A stretch of 64,000 nt of DNA. Origin: PALSA-1004 sp963804885. GTDB lineage: Bacteria > Pseudomonadota > Gammaproteobacteria > Burkholderiales > SG8-41. Positions 17,644 to 26,947 of this stretch are shown here, piece by piece. The position numbers and the translations under genes are program-made. Position 1 is the stretch's first letter. The number at the start of each line of letters is the position of its first letter. Below the pieces are notes generated by a model. It was given only the letters and a program-made list of their open reading frames with translations, was not told the origin of the DNA and did not search any database. The DNA lies in contig CAWDSF010000018.1 in assembly GCA_963804885.1 (NCBI GenBank), positions 62,001 to 126,000 on the forward strand. Direction: 5' to 3'.

Positions 17644-18592
17644 ATGTCGGCGGCTGGCTCAGGAACGCGAACAGCATGCCTGCGCGCAGGTGCGGCGGTG
17701 TGCCTCTTTATCGCGCTGCTGGCCGGCTCGCGCATGGCCGGCGCGCAGGATCTCGAGCCGCGCTCGTACGTCAACACTCCGATCGGACTCAATTTCGCGA
17801 TCGCGGCTTACGGCCACAGCGAAGGCAAACTGGCTTTCGATCCATCGCTGCCGGTCGTGGATGCGCTCTTATCACACGGACACGGTCGCGCTCGGTTTCG
17901 CGCATTCGTTCGGCGTGTGGGGAAAATCCGCGAAGTTCGACGTGATCGTGCCGTATACCTCGTTTTGGGGGCATGCGGAGGTGAACGGTGCGCAGAGATT
18001 TCGCCAGGTGTCGGGTTATCAGGACCCGCTGTTCCGTGCGTCGGTGAACTTCTATGGAGCACCCGCGTTGACACTCAAGGAGTTCCCGAGTTATCACCAG
18101 GACCTCATCATTGGCGCCAGTGTGCAGGTGTCCGCGCCGCTCGGCCAATATGACGACACCAAGTTGATCAATCTCGGCAACAACCGCTGGTCGTTCAAGC
18201 CGCAGTTGGGAATTTCCAAGGCCTGGGGTGCATGGACGGTCGAGCTCGCGCCGGGTGTTACTTTCTATACCGACAATACCGACTTCAACATGGGCCGCAG
18301 GTTCGAGCAATCGCCGCTGTACTCGGTGCAGGCGCATGTCGTCTACGCCTTTAAGAATGGAGTCTGGCTCGCGGCGGACGGCACTTATTTCTCAGGCGGA
18401 CGCACGAAGGTCAACGGCGTGCAGAGCGATAACCTGCAGTCGAATACGCGCGGAGGACTTACCCTGGCGGTGCCGGTGGACCGGTACAATTCGATCAAGC
18501 TCTTCGCGTTTGGTGGCACGTCAACCCGCACCGGCGCCACGGCGAATACCGCAGGCATTGCATGGCAGTACCGCTGGGGCGGCGGCTACTAG
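17644..18592 (+). CDS. outer-membrane transporter-like beta-barrel (MetA-pathway phenol type), frameshifted
   Basis: A signal peptide (AVCLFIALLAGSRMAGAQ) leads into DLEPRSYVNTPIGLNFAIAAYGHSEG, then one extra base near 17868 shifts the frame. The rest continues as YHTDTVALGFAHSFGVWGKSAKFDVIVPY, QDPLFRASVNFYGAPALTLKEF and a series of amphipathic strands ending AGIAWQYRWGGGY with the terminal aromatic of outer-membrane barrels. The pattern matches the transporter/MetA-pathway phenol-degradation family (PF13557), putative outer-membrane channels of unknown substrate. Start taken as ATG 17644; GTG 17590 is in frame upstream. Reconstructed length is about 315 residues. The single indel may be an assembly fault. 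Confidence 0.68.
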
Positions 18593-18620
18593 GACGCGGG
18601 ATCTGAACGCAAAAAAACAT

Positions 18621-19232
18621 ATGGAAGAAAATAAAAACATAGTTAGCGGCGACGACGCGCTTGCGCGCTTGATGGAGGGCAATGCGCGTTTTCTAAGCGG
18701 CGAGCCGCGTAATTTGCACACGCCCAGGGAATTGCGCGTCGATCTCGTGAAAGGTCAACGACCGTTCGCGACCATCCTCGGCTGCAGCGACTCGCGGGTG
18801 CCGCCGGAGCTGATTTTCGACGCGGGATTCGGTGATCTGTTCATCATTCGGGTGGCGGGCAATGTAATTTCGCCCGAGGTCGCGGGCAGCATGCAGTACG
18901 CGACCATGCATTTGAAGACGCAATTACTTGTCGTGCTGGGGCATGAGGGGTGCGGTGCCGTGCAGGCAGCACTCGCGGCGAAATTCCATGGCGCGCGGGA
19001 ACGCTCGCGCATCGCTTTGCTTCTCGAGAGGCTGCTTCCGGGCCTTGAAGATATCGATCCGCTGCTACCGCATGAGCAACAGCTCGAGCGCGCGGTCGAA
19101 GCCAACGTCAGGTGGTCCATGCGCCAGATTCTCGAGTCGCCCGAAGCACAAGCGCGATTGCCCGATAACCCCATAAAGCTGGTGGGGGCAGTGTGCGAAA
19201 TCGCGACCGGGCACGTCCGATTGCTCGCTTAG
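18621..19232 (+). CDS. beta-class carbonic anhydrase
   Basis: A 203-residue cytoplasmic enzyme interconverting CO2 and bicarbonate. The zinc ligands of beta-carbonic anhydrases are visible: Cys55 in CSDSR (with the Asp57-Arg59 dyad) and His108-x2-Cys111 in GHEGCG. ATG 18621 is chosen because homology begins at NIVSGDDALARLMEGNARF; the frame is open upstream only as a shadow of the previous gene. No strong ribosome site is visible in the A-rich leader. It begins 29 bp after the outer-membrane gene. Confidence 0.9.
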   Translation: MEENKNIVSGDDALARLMEGNARFLSGEPRNLHTPRELRVDLVKGQRPFATILGCSDSRVPPELIFDAGFGDLFIIRVAGNVISPEVAGSMQYATMHLKTQLLVVLGHEGCGAVQAALAAKFHGARERSRIALLLERLLPGLEDIDPLLPHEQQLERAVEANVRWSMRQILESPEAQARLPDNPIKLVGAVCEIATGHVRLLA

Positions 19233-19581
19233 AGCCCGACGCGATTCTTACCCGCTCGTGGATGCCTTTCAATACCCCGGCGGAGGAGCAACTGGCATGT
19301 CCCGTAACCCCTTGCACGCCGAGCGCGAATGGCCCTACGATGGTGACTCCAGCATTGCCGCCTGGACAAACGCCTCGACGAAGCATTGGCGAAGGGTTGG
19401 ACGGTGGTAGACATGAAGCAGGACTGGAAGGTCATCTACCCGCCCGAGAAAAGGTAATTTAGGTGGAAGAGCTTGGCGCGCACAGCCAGTCAATGAGCAG
19501 ACAACACTCGGCGACAAATCGGCATTCAGTTCAGACCAGACCGGGCTCCTGCCCGGATTCGAACAAGCAAAAGGAGCAAGC
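19233..19581 (+). other. 349-bp gap, possibly holding a decayed gene end
   Basis: No intact gene is visible. At 19362-19457 a short open stretch reads LDKRLDEALAKGWTVVDMKQ then DWKVIYPPEKR and stops; its balanced amino-acid use looks like a genuine protein C-terminus that has lost its start, with TGA upstream at 19344. I could not match it to a family. The last 15 bases before 19582 contain the AAAGGAG ribosome site of the next gene. Confidence 0.35.
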
Positions 19582-20088
19582 ATGAGTTCAAGATGGATAG
19601 TCCCGGCAGTAATGATAGCGGCCCTCGCGGGCACGCCCGCGATTGCGCAGAAGTTCGTTTATCCCGCAAAAGGGCAAAGCCCGGAACAGCAGAAGAAAGA
19701 CGAGTACGAATGCTACACATGGGCGGCGCAGCAGAGCGGTTACGATCCGACCAAAGCTCCGCCGCCGCAGGCCGCCGCGCCGAGCCAGCCCGCGCAATCC
19801 GCGGGCGCGGCACCGGGGTCGGGCGTGAGGGGCGCCGCGCGCGGGGCCGTGGTCGGCGGTGCCGTCGGCAATATCGGCGACGTTGATTCGAGCGACGCCG
19901 CCAGGACTGGCGCAGCCGTCGGTGCGGTACGCGGGCGTCGGCAGAGCAGGGAACAGGCGCAGCAGCAACAAGCGCAACAACAGCAGCAGGCCACGCAACA
20001 GCAATCCGCCGCGAATGCGGCCGGACCCGAGGCGTATGCCAAAGCGCGGACCGCATGCCTCACGGGACGTGGTTACACCGTCAATTAA
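19582..20088 (+). CDS. YMGG-like Gly-zipper protein, exported
   Basis: A 168-residue product with a signal peptide (PAVMIAALAGTPAIAQ). After FVYPAKGQSPEQQKKDEYECYTWAAQQSGYDP comes a Pro/Ala linker and a glycine-zipper stretch (RGAARGAVVGGAVGNIG and TGAAVGAVRGRR), then a Gln-rich run and a Cys-containing tail (YAKARTACLTGRGYTVN). The QxKDEYECYxWAxxQSGxDP block is typical of YMGG-like Gly-zipper proteins, thought to sit in or on a membrane. AAAGGAG precedes ATG 19582 at good distance. Leader-like copies of its first codons recur at 17480 and 48321. Confidence 0.7.
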   Translation: MSSRWIVPAVMIAALAGTPAIAQKFVYPAKGQSPEQQKKDEYECYTWAAQQSGYDPTKAPPPQAAAPSQPAQSAGAAPGSGVRGAARGAVVGGAVGNIGDVDSSDAARTGAAVGAVRGRRQSREQAQQQQAQQQQQATQQQSAANAAGPEAYAKARTACLTGRGYTVN

Positions 20089-20237
20089 AGATCTTGACGA
20101 AAGCGATGCAATAGAAATTTAATTGCGGTGGCATTGCGCGATGCCGTTGCGGCCACGGGGTCCGCTGAGCTCAGCGCGGCGGGCCGCCCATCTGTTCTGG
20201 CATCGAAGCCCGGGACCTACCGAAGCGATTAAAGCCT

Positions 20238-20759
20238 ATGAATAAAATTCTGCAAAAGATCAAGCAGGAGTTTCTGCAGGTCCTGCCGCCGACGATCTTC
20301 TTTCTGTTCGCTTTCAATATCGTCGCTATCACGACGACCCTGTTGGCGCAAGAGCGCGGGGTGGAAGTGCCCCAGATTTTTATGGCGACGTTACTGGCGC
20401 TCGTCGTGGGCAAAGTCATCCTGATCGCGGATCACTTGCCGTTCATTAACAGGTTTCCAGACAAGCCATTGATCTACAACGTTCTGTGGAAAACGCTGAT
20501 GTATATGGTCGTGGTATTTATCGTGCGTTATTTCGAACACTTCATTCCCGCCTTCAGGGAATATGGTGAAATTGCCGCGGCTCATAAGCACCTGTTGGAC
20601 GAATTTGCCTGGCGGCGCTTTATCGCAATCCAGATCTTGCTTCTGGTGCTGTTTCTGTTTTATTCAGCGCTGGTCGAGCTTGTGCGCGCGCTGGGCAAGG
20701 ATCGTATGCGCAAGATGTTTTTTGGTCAGGATATTCTGCCGAAAAGGCAGAGCAGCTAA
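20238..20759 (+). CDS. four-helix membrane protein, paralogue of 21042-21761
   Basis: A 173-residue protein with about four hydrophobic segments (LPPTIFFLFAFNIVAITTTLL; IFMATLLALVVGKVILIA; WKTLMYMVVVFIVRYFEHF; FIAIQILLLVLFLFYSALVELV). No family name is assigned. It shares a clear pattern with the minus-strand protein 300 bp away: LPPTIFF-F-FN, F-ATLLAL-VGKV-L--D, F-W-RF-AIQI-L-VLFL-Y. The two are therefore duplicates that have diverged strongly. A remnant of a phytochelatin-synthase-like gene lies between them. No clear ribosome site precedes ATG 20238. Confidence 0.65.
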   Translation: MNKILQKIKQEFLQVLPPTIFFLFAFNIVAITTTLLAQERGVEVPQIFMATLLALVVGKVILIADHLPFINRFPDKPLIYNVLWKTLMYMVVVFIVRYFEHFIPAFREYGEIAAAHKHLLDEFAWRRFIAIQILLLVLFLFYSALVELVRALGKDRMRKMFFGQDILPKRQSS

Positions 20760-20773
20760 ATGCCAGCACCTAA

Positions 20774-20965
20774 GTCAGCGGACATTTTTCTCCGCTGGCT
20801 GCCTATGAACCTAAAAGCCATCGCTTTCTCATCATGGATACCGCACGCTACAAGTATCTGCAGGTCTGGGTCGCTGCAGGCGACTTGTGGGCCGCCATGA
20901 ATACGATCGACGCGGACGCGAAGACCAGCCGCGGATTCGTGATCATCGGTCGATCGAGGCAGTAG
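20774..20965 (+). pseudogene. 3' remnant of a phytochelatin synthase-like gene
   Basis: Frame 2 reads VSGHFSPLAAYEPKSHRF, LIMDTARYKY, DLWAAMNTIDADAKTSRGF and VIIGRSRQ before TAG 20963. This matches residues from the catalytic His (GHFSPLAAYD) through the catalytic Asp (LDTARYKY) to the end of the protein at 9290-10000 at roughly two residues in three. A stop (TAA 20771) closes the frame upstream, so the nucleophile half and signal peptide are gone. It begins 15 bp after the membrane protein stop. It is a decayed second copy rather than a shadow. Confidence 0.8.
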
Positions 20966-21041
20966 GAGAATTCAGACTGCGCTCAGGACTACTGACGACT
21001 CGAAAGAAGTTCGAAAAACGGACGCGGGTTTTTGCGCTCGC

Positions 21042-21761
21042 TCACGAGCGCGTTTTAGTTTGGGCGGGACCCGCCGCGAGCTGGTGCAGGATCCCGACCA
21101 GCTCGGTGTGGGCAGGCGAGTCTTGCTCGCTGATGACCTCGACCGGATTAGCCGCGGTCAGCCGGTTGAGCCGTGTAAGCAGGCGAATGCGTTGGCGCCT
21201 TGTGAGCTTGGCCTCGGAGGAATGCCAACGCAGAAACAGTCGTGGCAACTCGCCGTCGCCGAACAGTGTGTCGAGCTCGTGGGCGGTCACGTAGACGAGA
21301 AACAGCACCATTAGCCAGATCTGGATCGCCAAAAAGCGCGGCCACGAGAATTGCGCCACGAGGAAGGCCGGGAAGTCGCCGACGGCGCCGCCATCGTGCA
21401 TGAAATGGAAAAGGCCTTCGGCGATGCGGAACACGAACACGCACAGCCAGTAGATCATAGACTTGAACAGGATGGGCTGGATCAGCGGCGCACCATCGAA
21501 GCGACGCATGAAGTGCATGTTGTCGACCACTAGCACGACCTTGCCGACGAGCAGCGCGAGCACCGTCGCGGCGAAGAAATTGTTGAACGGAATGCCATGT
21601 TCCTGGAGCGTCATCCAGCGCGTGAACAGGATCAGATTGAAGCCAAAGAAGAAAAAGATGGTCGGCGGCAGCACGTGCTTCACCTGTACGAGCCACCAGT
21701 CGAAAGCGCGTCGCCAAAGGGGCGCGGGCAATCCCGAAACGGCGGTAACGGACGACTTCAT
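21042..21761 (-). CDS. membrane protein, paralogue of 20238-20759
   Basis: A 239-residue protein with about four hydrophobic segments (VLPPTIFFFFGFNLILFTRW; FAATVLALLVGKVVLVVDN; MIYWLCVFVFRIAEGLFHF; FLAIQIWLMVLFLVYVTAHEL) and a longer hydrophilic C-terminus (HSSEAKLTRRQRIRLLTRLNRLTAANPVEVISEQD). The membrane part aligns with the protein at 20238; the soluble tail is specific to this copy. Family unknown. GGAG lies a few bases upstream of the start on this strand (ACTGGAGATAACCG). It converges with the remnant at 20774-20965. Confidence 0.65.
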   Translation of the reverse strand: MKSSVTAVSGLPAPLWRRAFDWWLVQVKHVLPPTIFFFFGFNLILFTRWMTLQEHGIPFNNFFAATVLALLVGKVVLVVDNMHFMRRFDGAPLIQPILFKSMIYWLCVFVFRIAEGLFHFMHDGGAVGDFPAFLVAQFSWPRFLAIQIWLMVLFLVYVTAHELDTLFGDGELPRLFLRWHSSEAKLTRRQRIRLLTRLNRLTAANPVEVISEQDSPAHTELVGILHQLAAGPAQTKTRS

Positions 21762-22003
21762 CGGTTATCTCCAGTGTTTAAAGTAAATTTTTATTATATT
21801 AGGCCAGTTGAGGCAACGACGGTTGGTGATGCGAAGGTTTGCCACTCCGCATCCGGTCACCTTCACGGATCTCAGCCGGCGCGCTGCGAATAGCTTACGC
21901 TCGCGCAAGGCGACCCCAGTGCACTTTTAATGAGGCGCATCAACTCCGGGGCAAATCGCCGTGCTATCATCATGCGTTAGACATCATTCCAAGGAGATTT
22001 TCC

Positions 22004-22612
22004 ATGAGCAGAATCATCCCGTTCATCGTCGCTGCATTAACTTTGGGATTCCAGGTGGTTTATGCGCAGCCAAAAGCACCGCAGGGGTCGACTGTCGTCT
22101 CAAGCGAACCCGGAAAGGCCTCTGTGGTCACGGTAGCGGAGGCGACTGCGACCGTCGTGGAGATCAACAACTCGACGCGCGTGGTGAAACTGAAGAGCGC
22201 AAACGGCCGCATGCTGGACGTGGTCTGCGGAGACGAAGTGAAGAACTTCGCGCAGATCCACGTCGGCGACAATGTGAAGGTGAGCTACAAGGAAGCGCTG
22301 ACGCTCGAACTTAAGAAGACACGCGCGCCGTTGAAAGCGAGCGCTTCAGTATCCACAGCGGGTGCGGCGCCCGGCAGTCAACCTGCCGCCACGACGGGTG
22401 TAGAGATTACGGTGCTTGCCGACGTAGTCGCGGTCGATCCCGTTAAAAGCACCATTTCCCTCAAGGGCCCGGCTGGCAACGTGATTGACCTGAAGGTGTA
22501 CAATCCGGATCAGTTCAAGGTTGTGAAGAAGGGCGATCAGGTGGAAGCGGTATACACCCAGGCAATGGCCGTGGCGGTCACGCCGGTGCCGAAGCCCGAG
22601 ACCAAGAAATAA
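22004..22612 (+). CDS. exported protein, paralogue of 49124-49726
   Basis: A 202-residue product with signal peptide (FIVAALTLGFQVVYAQ). The mature part has two similar beta-rich segments: EATATVVEINNSTRVVKLKS...VVCGDEVKNFAQIHVGDNVKVSY and ADVVAVDPVKSTISLKGPAGNVIDLKVYNPDQFKVVKKGDQVEAVYTQAMAVAV. The xVVKKGDQVEAVYTQA ending suggests small barrel-like modules of the kind found in periplasmic proteins of unknown role. AAGGAG at 21991-21996 fixes ATG 22004. An intact paralogue with the same two-part layout lies at 49124. The upstream 240 bp show no recognisable site of the 18-bp palindrome, unlike the paralogue. Confidence 0.7.
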   Translation: MSRIIPFIVAALTLGFQVVYAQPKAPQGSTVVSSEPGKASVVTVAEATATVVEINNSTRVVKLKSANGRMLDVVCGDEVKNFAQIHVGDNVKVSYKEALTLELKKTRAPLKASASVSTAGAAPGSQPAATTGVEITVLADVVAVDPVKSTISLKGPAGNVIDLKVYNPDQFKVVKKGDQVEAVYTQAMAVAVTPVPKPETKK

Positions 22613-22658
22613 GCTGCCGGCTGGCCTGTATTCACTGCGGCGAGGTCCAGGCAAGCGA

Positions 22659-24914
22659 TCAAAACGGCCGGCCGAGATAGAAGTACCAGGTGCTTTGGTT
22701 GTCGCGCGTGCGGCCGTAGGCGAGGTACGCCGGCCCTAACGGCGTGTCGGCGGCGACAAACACGGATGCGGACGTCAACATGCCGTCCGGATTGGTGACG
22801 ACGACGGGATTGCCGACTTTGGTGCCTTCGAACGATGCGCCTACGTATGCGCCTTCGAGCAGTGAGCCGCGCAGGATGCGATGGTAATACATCGCCCGGC
22901 CGTAGCGTATGGTTTCGCCGTAGAACTGGCCGGTATTGTAGCCCGATCCCTGCAGGAAACCGCCCCAGCTGAACATGTCGTAGCGGGGAAGCGGATTGGA
23001 CCCCACTTTGCCGCCCGCTTTGCCGTAAAAATTGAACGAATGATTGCCGACCGAGAAGACCGCGTTGCCGTCGACGTCCCATTTTGTGTACGGGTCGTCG
23101 GCACTCAAATGCGTGTTCGAGTCATAGACATGCGCCCCCGCGCGCCAGCCCGAGCGCGGGAAGTGTACGCTGTCCAGTTGATCGAGGAGAAGCTGCGAAA
23201 CGAACGCGCCTTGCGCAATGACCGAATCGGCGGCGGGCGTCAATGCGGGAGGTCCTGTATCGAGCTTGGGCCGCGCCGTACCGCGCAGCGCGCCGATACG
23301 GAATTCGCCGAGCTGCTTGAATGCGCTGCCGATGTCGATCTGGCCCGAAGAGGACGTCAGGTCGTAGATCGCAACGCGGTCTTCGCCCGAGAAGAGGTTG
23401 GTGGAGCGCCGCGTGTAGTTCACCCGCGGCGCCACGAATAGCAACTGGGTCGGCGTCAGCGGCTGGTAGAACTCGCTCGTCACGATGTTCGAGCGCCCGA
23501 TCTGCAGGTCGGTCCGCCACTCCGCACCGAGCGAATTCATCCAGGTGCGCCGATAGCTGCCGATGACGTTGAAAAACGCGTCGCCCCGGAAGTCGCTCGA
23601 CAGCCCGATGCCGAAGCGCAGGTAATTCGGGCCCCAGGTCTTTTCGACCGCATCGACGGCGAGTATCGTTTTGCTTTGCTCGTCGACGAGCCGGTAGTTC
23701 ACGCGCTCGAAATCGCCGGTGCCGTAAAGACGGCGCATGTCGGCGTCGAGGGTCGCCTGGTCAATCGGCTCTCCTTCCTTTGTGCGGACGACCGCCCTGG
23801 CGGCATCCGGATGAACCCGTTGCAGATTGTCGAAGCGAATCCCGTCGATTTTGCGCGTGTCAGGGGCGACGGCAACCGTCTGGCGCTGGCGCAATGCTGC
23901 ATACTCGGTTTCAGGCAAAGACAGCGCGGCGAGCTGGTCCGCCACCTTGCGCGCGGCCTCTTCGCCTTTCGGCTCGATTTTCGACAGGTTATCAAAGTCG
24001 CCAGTCGAAAAATCCCCAAGGTCGGGCGTGATCAGAATGTCGCCCGGCTTCATCGCTTTGATCGAGTTTTGCACGTTCTGCTCGGTGAGGATCGACAGCA
24101 TCTGGCTCGTCACGCCTATGACGCTGGTCAGCTGATCGCGATTCAGCAGCGGCGTTCCGACGTTGACGGCGATGATGATGTCGGCGCCCATCTTGCGCGC
24201 GGTATCCACCGGCAGGTTTTCCGTGAGCATTCCATCGACAAGCAGCATGCCGTTAAATTCCGCCGGCGCGACCGCGCCGGGCACCGACATGCTGGCGCGC
24301 ATCACGTTGGCGAGTTCACCTTCGGTGAAAACGACCGGTTTACCCGTCACCAGATCGGTGGCAACGGCGCGAAAAGGAATCGGCAGATCGTCGAATTTGT
24401 GATAGCCCTTTAGTTTCGACAGCTTGCGCAGGACCGTCTCGAGCTGCACGCCCGTCACGATGCCCTTGGGCAATTGCATGCTGCCGCGGTTGAAGCCGAG
24501 TTCAGGACCGACGAAAATTCCATAGTCGTCCTGCTTGCGCCGCATCGAGAGCTCCTGGCGCGGCGGCGCATCCCTGAAAAGCAACTCTGTGGTGATGGCG
24601 GCATTCGTGTCATGCATCTCAGCGACACTAGTGCCGCTCGCGTACGCGGCGCCGACGAGCGCGCCCATGCTCGTGCCGGCGATGCAGTCGATTGGAATGC
24701 GGTATTCCTCCAGCACTTTGATGACGCCGACATGCGCCGCGCCGCGCGCGCCGCCGCCCGATAGCACGAGGCAGATCTTCGGGCGTTTTTTGCCTTCCAC
24801 GGTATTGGCGGGGGGTGGTGCGGTATCAGCGGTGTGCGCCGGACCGCTCACGAGCAAGGCGCCTGCGAAAAGGGCAGTCGTCACAAGCGCTGCGACGCGA
24901 AATCGTATTGTCAT
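22659..24914 (-). CDS. patatin-like phospholipase with POTRA and outer-membrane barrel (PlpD type)
   Basis: A 751-residue protein. A signal peptide is followed by a patatin lipase domain: oxyanion loop SGGGARGAAHVGV (residues 52-64), nucleophile elbow GTSMGALVG with Ser82, and the Asp of LLVDGMLTENLPVD. Residues about 350-430 look like a single POTRA module (RIDGIRFDNLQRVHPDAARAVVRTKEGEPID), and the C-terminal third is a BamA-type barrel ending STWYFYLGRPF with a terminal Phe. This is the architecture of type Vd secreted phospholipases such as PlpD, which hydrolyse phospholipids at the cell surface. ATG 24914 is preferred (AGGAAG upstream); ATG 24968 would add a hydrophilic leader. Confidence 0.88.
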   Translation of the reverse strand: MTIRFRVAALVTTALFAGALLVSGPAHTADTAPPPANTVEGKKRPKICLVLSGGGARGAAHVGVIKVLEEYRIPIDCIAGTSMGALVGAAYASGTSVAEMHDTNAAITTELLFRDAPPRQELSMRRKQDDYGIFVGPELGFNRGSMQLPKGIVTGVQLETVLRKLSKLKGYHKFDDLPIPFRAVATDLVTGKPVVFTEGELANVMRASMSVPGAVAPAEFNGMLLVDGMLTENLPVDTARKMGADIIIAVNVGTPLLNRDQLTSVIGVTSQMLSILTEQNVQNSIKAMKPGDILITPDLGDFSTGDFDNLSKIEPKGEEAARKVADQLAALSLPETEYAALRQRQTVAVAPDTRKIDGIRFDNLQRVHPDAARAVVRTKEGEPIDQATLDADMRRLYGTGDFERVNYRLVDEQSKTILAVDAVEKTWGPNYLRFGIGLSSDFRGDAFFNVIGSYRRTWMNSLGAEWRTDLQIGRSNIVTSEFYQPLTPTQLLFVAPRVNYTRRSTNLFSGEDRVAIYDLTSSSGQIDIGSAFKQLGEFRIGALRGTARPKLDTGPPALTPAADSVIAQGAFVSQLLLDQLDSVHFPRSGWRAGAHVYDSNTHLSADDPYTKWDVDGNAVFSVGNHSFNFYGKAGGKVGSNPLPRYDMFSWGGFLQGSGYNTGQFYGETIRYGRAMYYHRILRGSLLEGAYVGASFEGTKVGNPVVVTNPDGMLTSASVFVAADTPLGPAYLAYGRTRDNQSTWYFYLGRPF

Positions 24915-24995
24915 GATTACTTCCTGAGTCGAGACGAACCAATGCTGGAGGTTGAATAGTTCAATCATAGTTGATCTAACGCGCCCTGCGGCGCG

Positions 24996-26003
24996 TTATT
25001 CGCGGATGCGCCGCGAGAAGTCTTGCGCCTTGTCCGCGCCGTGAGCGCGCGGATTGACGAGCGCGCGTTTCTGCAGCTCGGCGAACGGCACGCTGTTATC
25101 GAGACGGCCTGCTTCATACATGTATTGCGGGACGTATCCGCTCGCGAGGATCTTCCAGCTGAACGGCAGGTGCCCGACGTTGACGAGCGTGTGCATCCAG
25201 ATATTCGTCGTGCAGTTGGTGGTCAGCGTGTTGTAGAACTCGGCTTTTTCCTTGAGTGAATTGATCTTGCGCACGTAATCGAGGAAGAGCCGGCGGCCGT
25301 TCTCGAGCGGGCCCTGCGCACGGTAGACATAGACGTCTTCCGGCGGGTCTTTGCGGTAGTTGGTGCGCAGGCGTATCACGTCGCGCTCGTCGGCGACGAC
25401 GTAATAGAGCTCGTACTGGCGGAAGAAGCCCTTGAGCGTTGAATACTCCTCGCCTTTTTCCTTGCGGGTTTCGATCGAAACGGCCAGATGGTCGCTGCCG
25501 GCAAACTCGAAACTCACGAAAATGTGCGCCACCGCGGGTCCCATCCAATAGACGGCGATAATATCGACACCGGTAAGTTTCGAGACGTCGAAACGCTTGT
25601 CGTAATAGGCCGGCGTATAGTCGGTTTCACTGCGGTAGTCGAAGTTGCGTATGTTGTGCATCGTGACGATATCGCCTGCGACCGTTGCGTAAGGTAGCGT
25701 TGCCACGTCAGCCTGCCAGTCGCGGTCGTTGCTCGGCGCAAGACTGAAAAACCACGCGAGCAGCGCGAAGAAAGCAACCCAATAAGCGCCAGCCGCGCGC
25801 CAGCGCCAGCGGCGCACGGCGAGGGCTATCGCGGCGACCGACGCAACGATGCCGAAGATCGCCGCCAAAACGATGCGCGCGGTTTCGCTTAGTGGGCTGG
25901 AATAGAGCAGGGCCAGCGCGCCCCACGCGCCGCTTGCAATGGTGAAGAGCGCCAGCAGGATTAAACCGATCGCAGCAGAGATGCGCCGCATGACCCCGGC
26001 CAT
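24996..26003 (-). CDS. DUF4105 (Lnb N-terminal periplasmic type) membrane protein
   Basis: A 335-residue protein with three hydrophobic segments in the first 110 residues (GLILLALFTIASGAWGALALLY; IVLAAIFGIVASVAAIALAV; AYWVAFFALLAWFFSL) and a periplasmic C-terminal domain. That domain has the DUF4105 signature: NIRNFDYRSETDYTPAYYDKRFDVSKL, a WMGPAVAHIFVSFEF strand and YNTLTTNCTTNIW with a conserved Cys. The family is thought to be papain-like and is related to the catalytic part of lipoprotein intramolecular transacylase Lnb; activity here is unproven. Start ATG 26003 (MAGVMRRI) has GGGAACG upstream. Confidence 0.8.
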   Translation of the reverse strand: MAGVMRRISAAIGLILLALFTIASGAWGALALLYSSPLSETARIVLAAIFGIVASVAAIALAVRRWRWRAAGAYWVAFFALLAWFFSLAPSNDRDWQADVATLPYATVAGDIVTMHNIRNFDYRSETDYTPAYYDKRFDVSKLTGVDIIAVYWMGPAVAHIFVSFEFAGSDHLAVSIETRKEKGEEYSTLKGFFRQYELYYVVADERDVIRLRTNYRKDPPEDVYVYRAQGPLENGRRLFLDYVRKINSLKEKAEFYNTLTTNCTTNIWMHTLVNVGHLPFSWKILASGYVPQYMYEAGRLDNSVPFAELQKRALVNPRAHGADKAQDFSRRIRE

Positions 26004-26194
26004 TATTCGTTCCCTTTTATTATCATTTGAAGTGCTTCCCCCTATGACAAAGAACGACCTTGCCGTGCGATGCATGCGGGCATTTGTCCCGCAGTTTCTT
26101 GCCCGCCTCAAGGCGTTGCTCGATGGTGCGCAGAATTATTTTCGCCACGTTGCCTTCCGTTTTTTTCGTTAAAAAACCAGTTTCGCGCAGCGTG

Positions 26195-26878
26195 TCAGCC
26201 GCCAAGCGTATTGATCACGATTACTAGTCCCGTACCCAGTCCCACCATGGTAAGTCCGGCTTTCCAGCTTCCGTAGCCGGCATAACGCCCGAGTACAAGT
26301 CCGCCGAAGAACAGCATGGCCAGTGCGACAGCGCGCGACACGTACTTCGCCGTACCGACGTCAGCGATCACGAGAAAGGGCAGCACGACAGGCAGCGTCG
26401 AGACGACCACGATCAAAAATATGCCGAGACCGGCGAGCAGGTCGTCGCGCTCCAGGCGTGGTCGCACCGCAACCGGCGGCAGGGCAGCAATACGCGCCCG
26501 AAGTGCCTCGATTTCCGCCGCTGAGAACAGGTCCGCCGAGATCCGCAATGCAAAACGCTCGCTCAGCCTGCGTTCCACCAGCGTGCGTCCAGTTGATGCG
26601 TCACCGGCAGTCTGCACGGCGCGCATGAATGCTTGCGACCTCGCGCGATCAGTCGCCGTGCGGACCAGGTACATCATCGCGTCGACGAGTCCCCACGCCA
26701 GATTGCAGCCGAGCGCGGCGATGAACATGGTGCGTAATTCTTCTCGCCCGCTCGTCGCCGCCGACACCGCACCGACAAAGGTGAGAGCCATGAAGAGGCC
26801 AAAAAGCATTTCCGATATCCGCTCGACGGGACTGAGCACCGATTCCCGGGCTTTTTCGGCGGCGATGATATCGCTCAT
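26195..26878 (-). CDS. VIT1/CCC1-like membrane protein
   Basis: A 227-residue protein with membrane segments near the N-terminus (MLFGLFMALTFVGAVSAA; TMFIAALGCNLAWGLVDAMMYLV) and three near the C-terminus (LLAGLGIFLIVVVSTLPVVLPFLVI; SRAVALAMLFFGGLVLGRYAGYG; MVGLGTGLVIVINTLGG). The arrangement, with a charged middle domain and the R-x-x-LVER--SERFA stretch, resembles VIT-family (vacuolar iron transporter-like) proteins. The metal-binding Glu/Met residues of true iron transporters are not evident to me, so the function stays open. ATG 26878 starts where homology-like sequence begins (MSDIIAAEKARES). Confidence 0.6.
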   Translation of the reverse strand: MSDIIAAEKARESVLSPVERISEMLFGLFMALTFVGAVSAATSGREELRTMFIAALGCNLAWGLVDAMMYLVRTATDRARSQAFMRAVQTAGDASTGRTLVERRLSERFALRISADLFSAAEIEALRARIAALPPVAVRPRLERDDLLAGLGIFLIVVVSTLPVVLPFLVIADVGTAKYVSRAVALAMLFFGGLVLGRYAGYGSWKAGLTMVGLGTGLVIVINTLGG

Positions 26879-26947
26879 GATTGTTACCTGGTGCAGCAGC
26901 TGCAAAGGCCCGGCCGCGCGCTCAGAATGGGCAGATTTCACGCGCCG

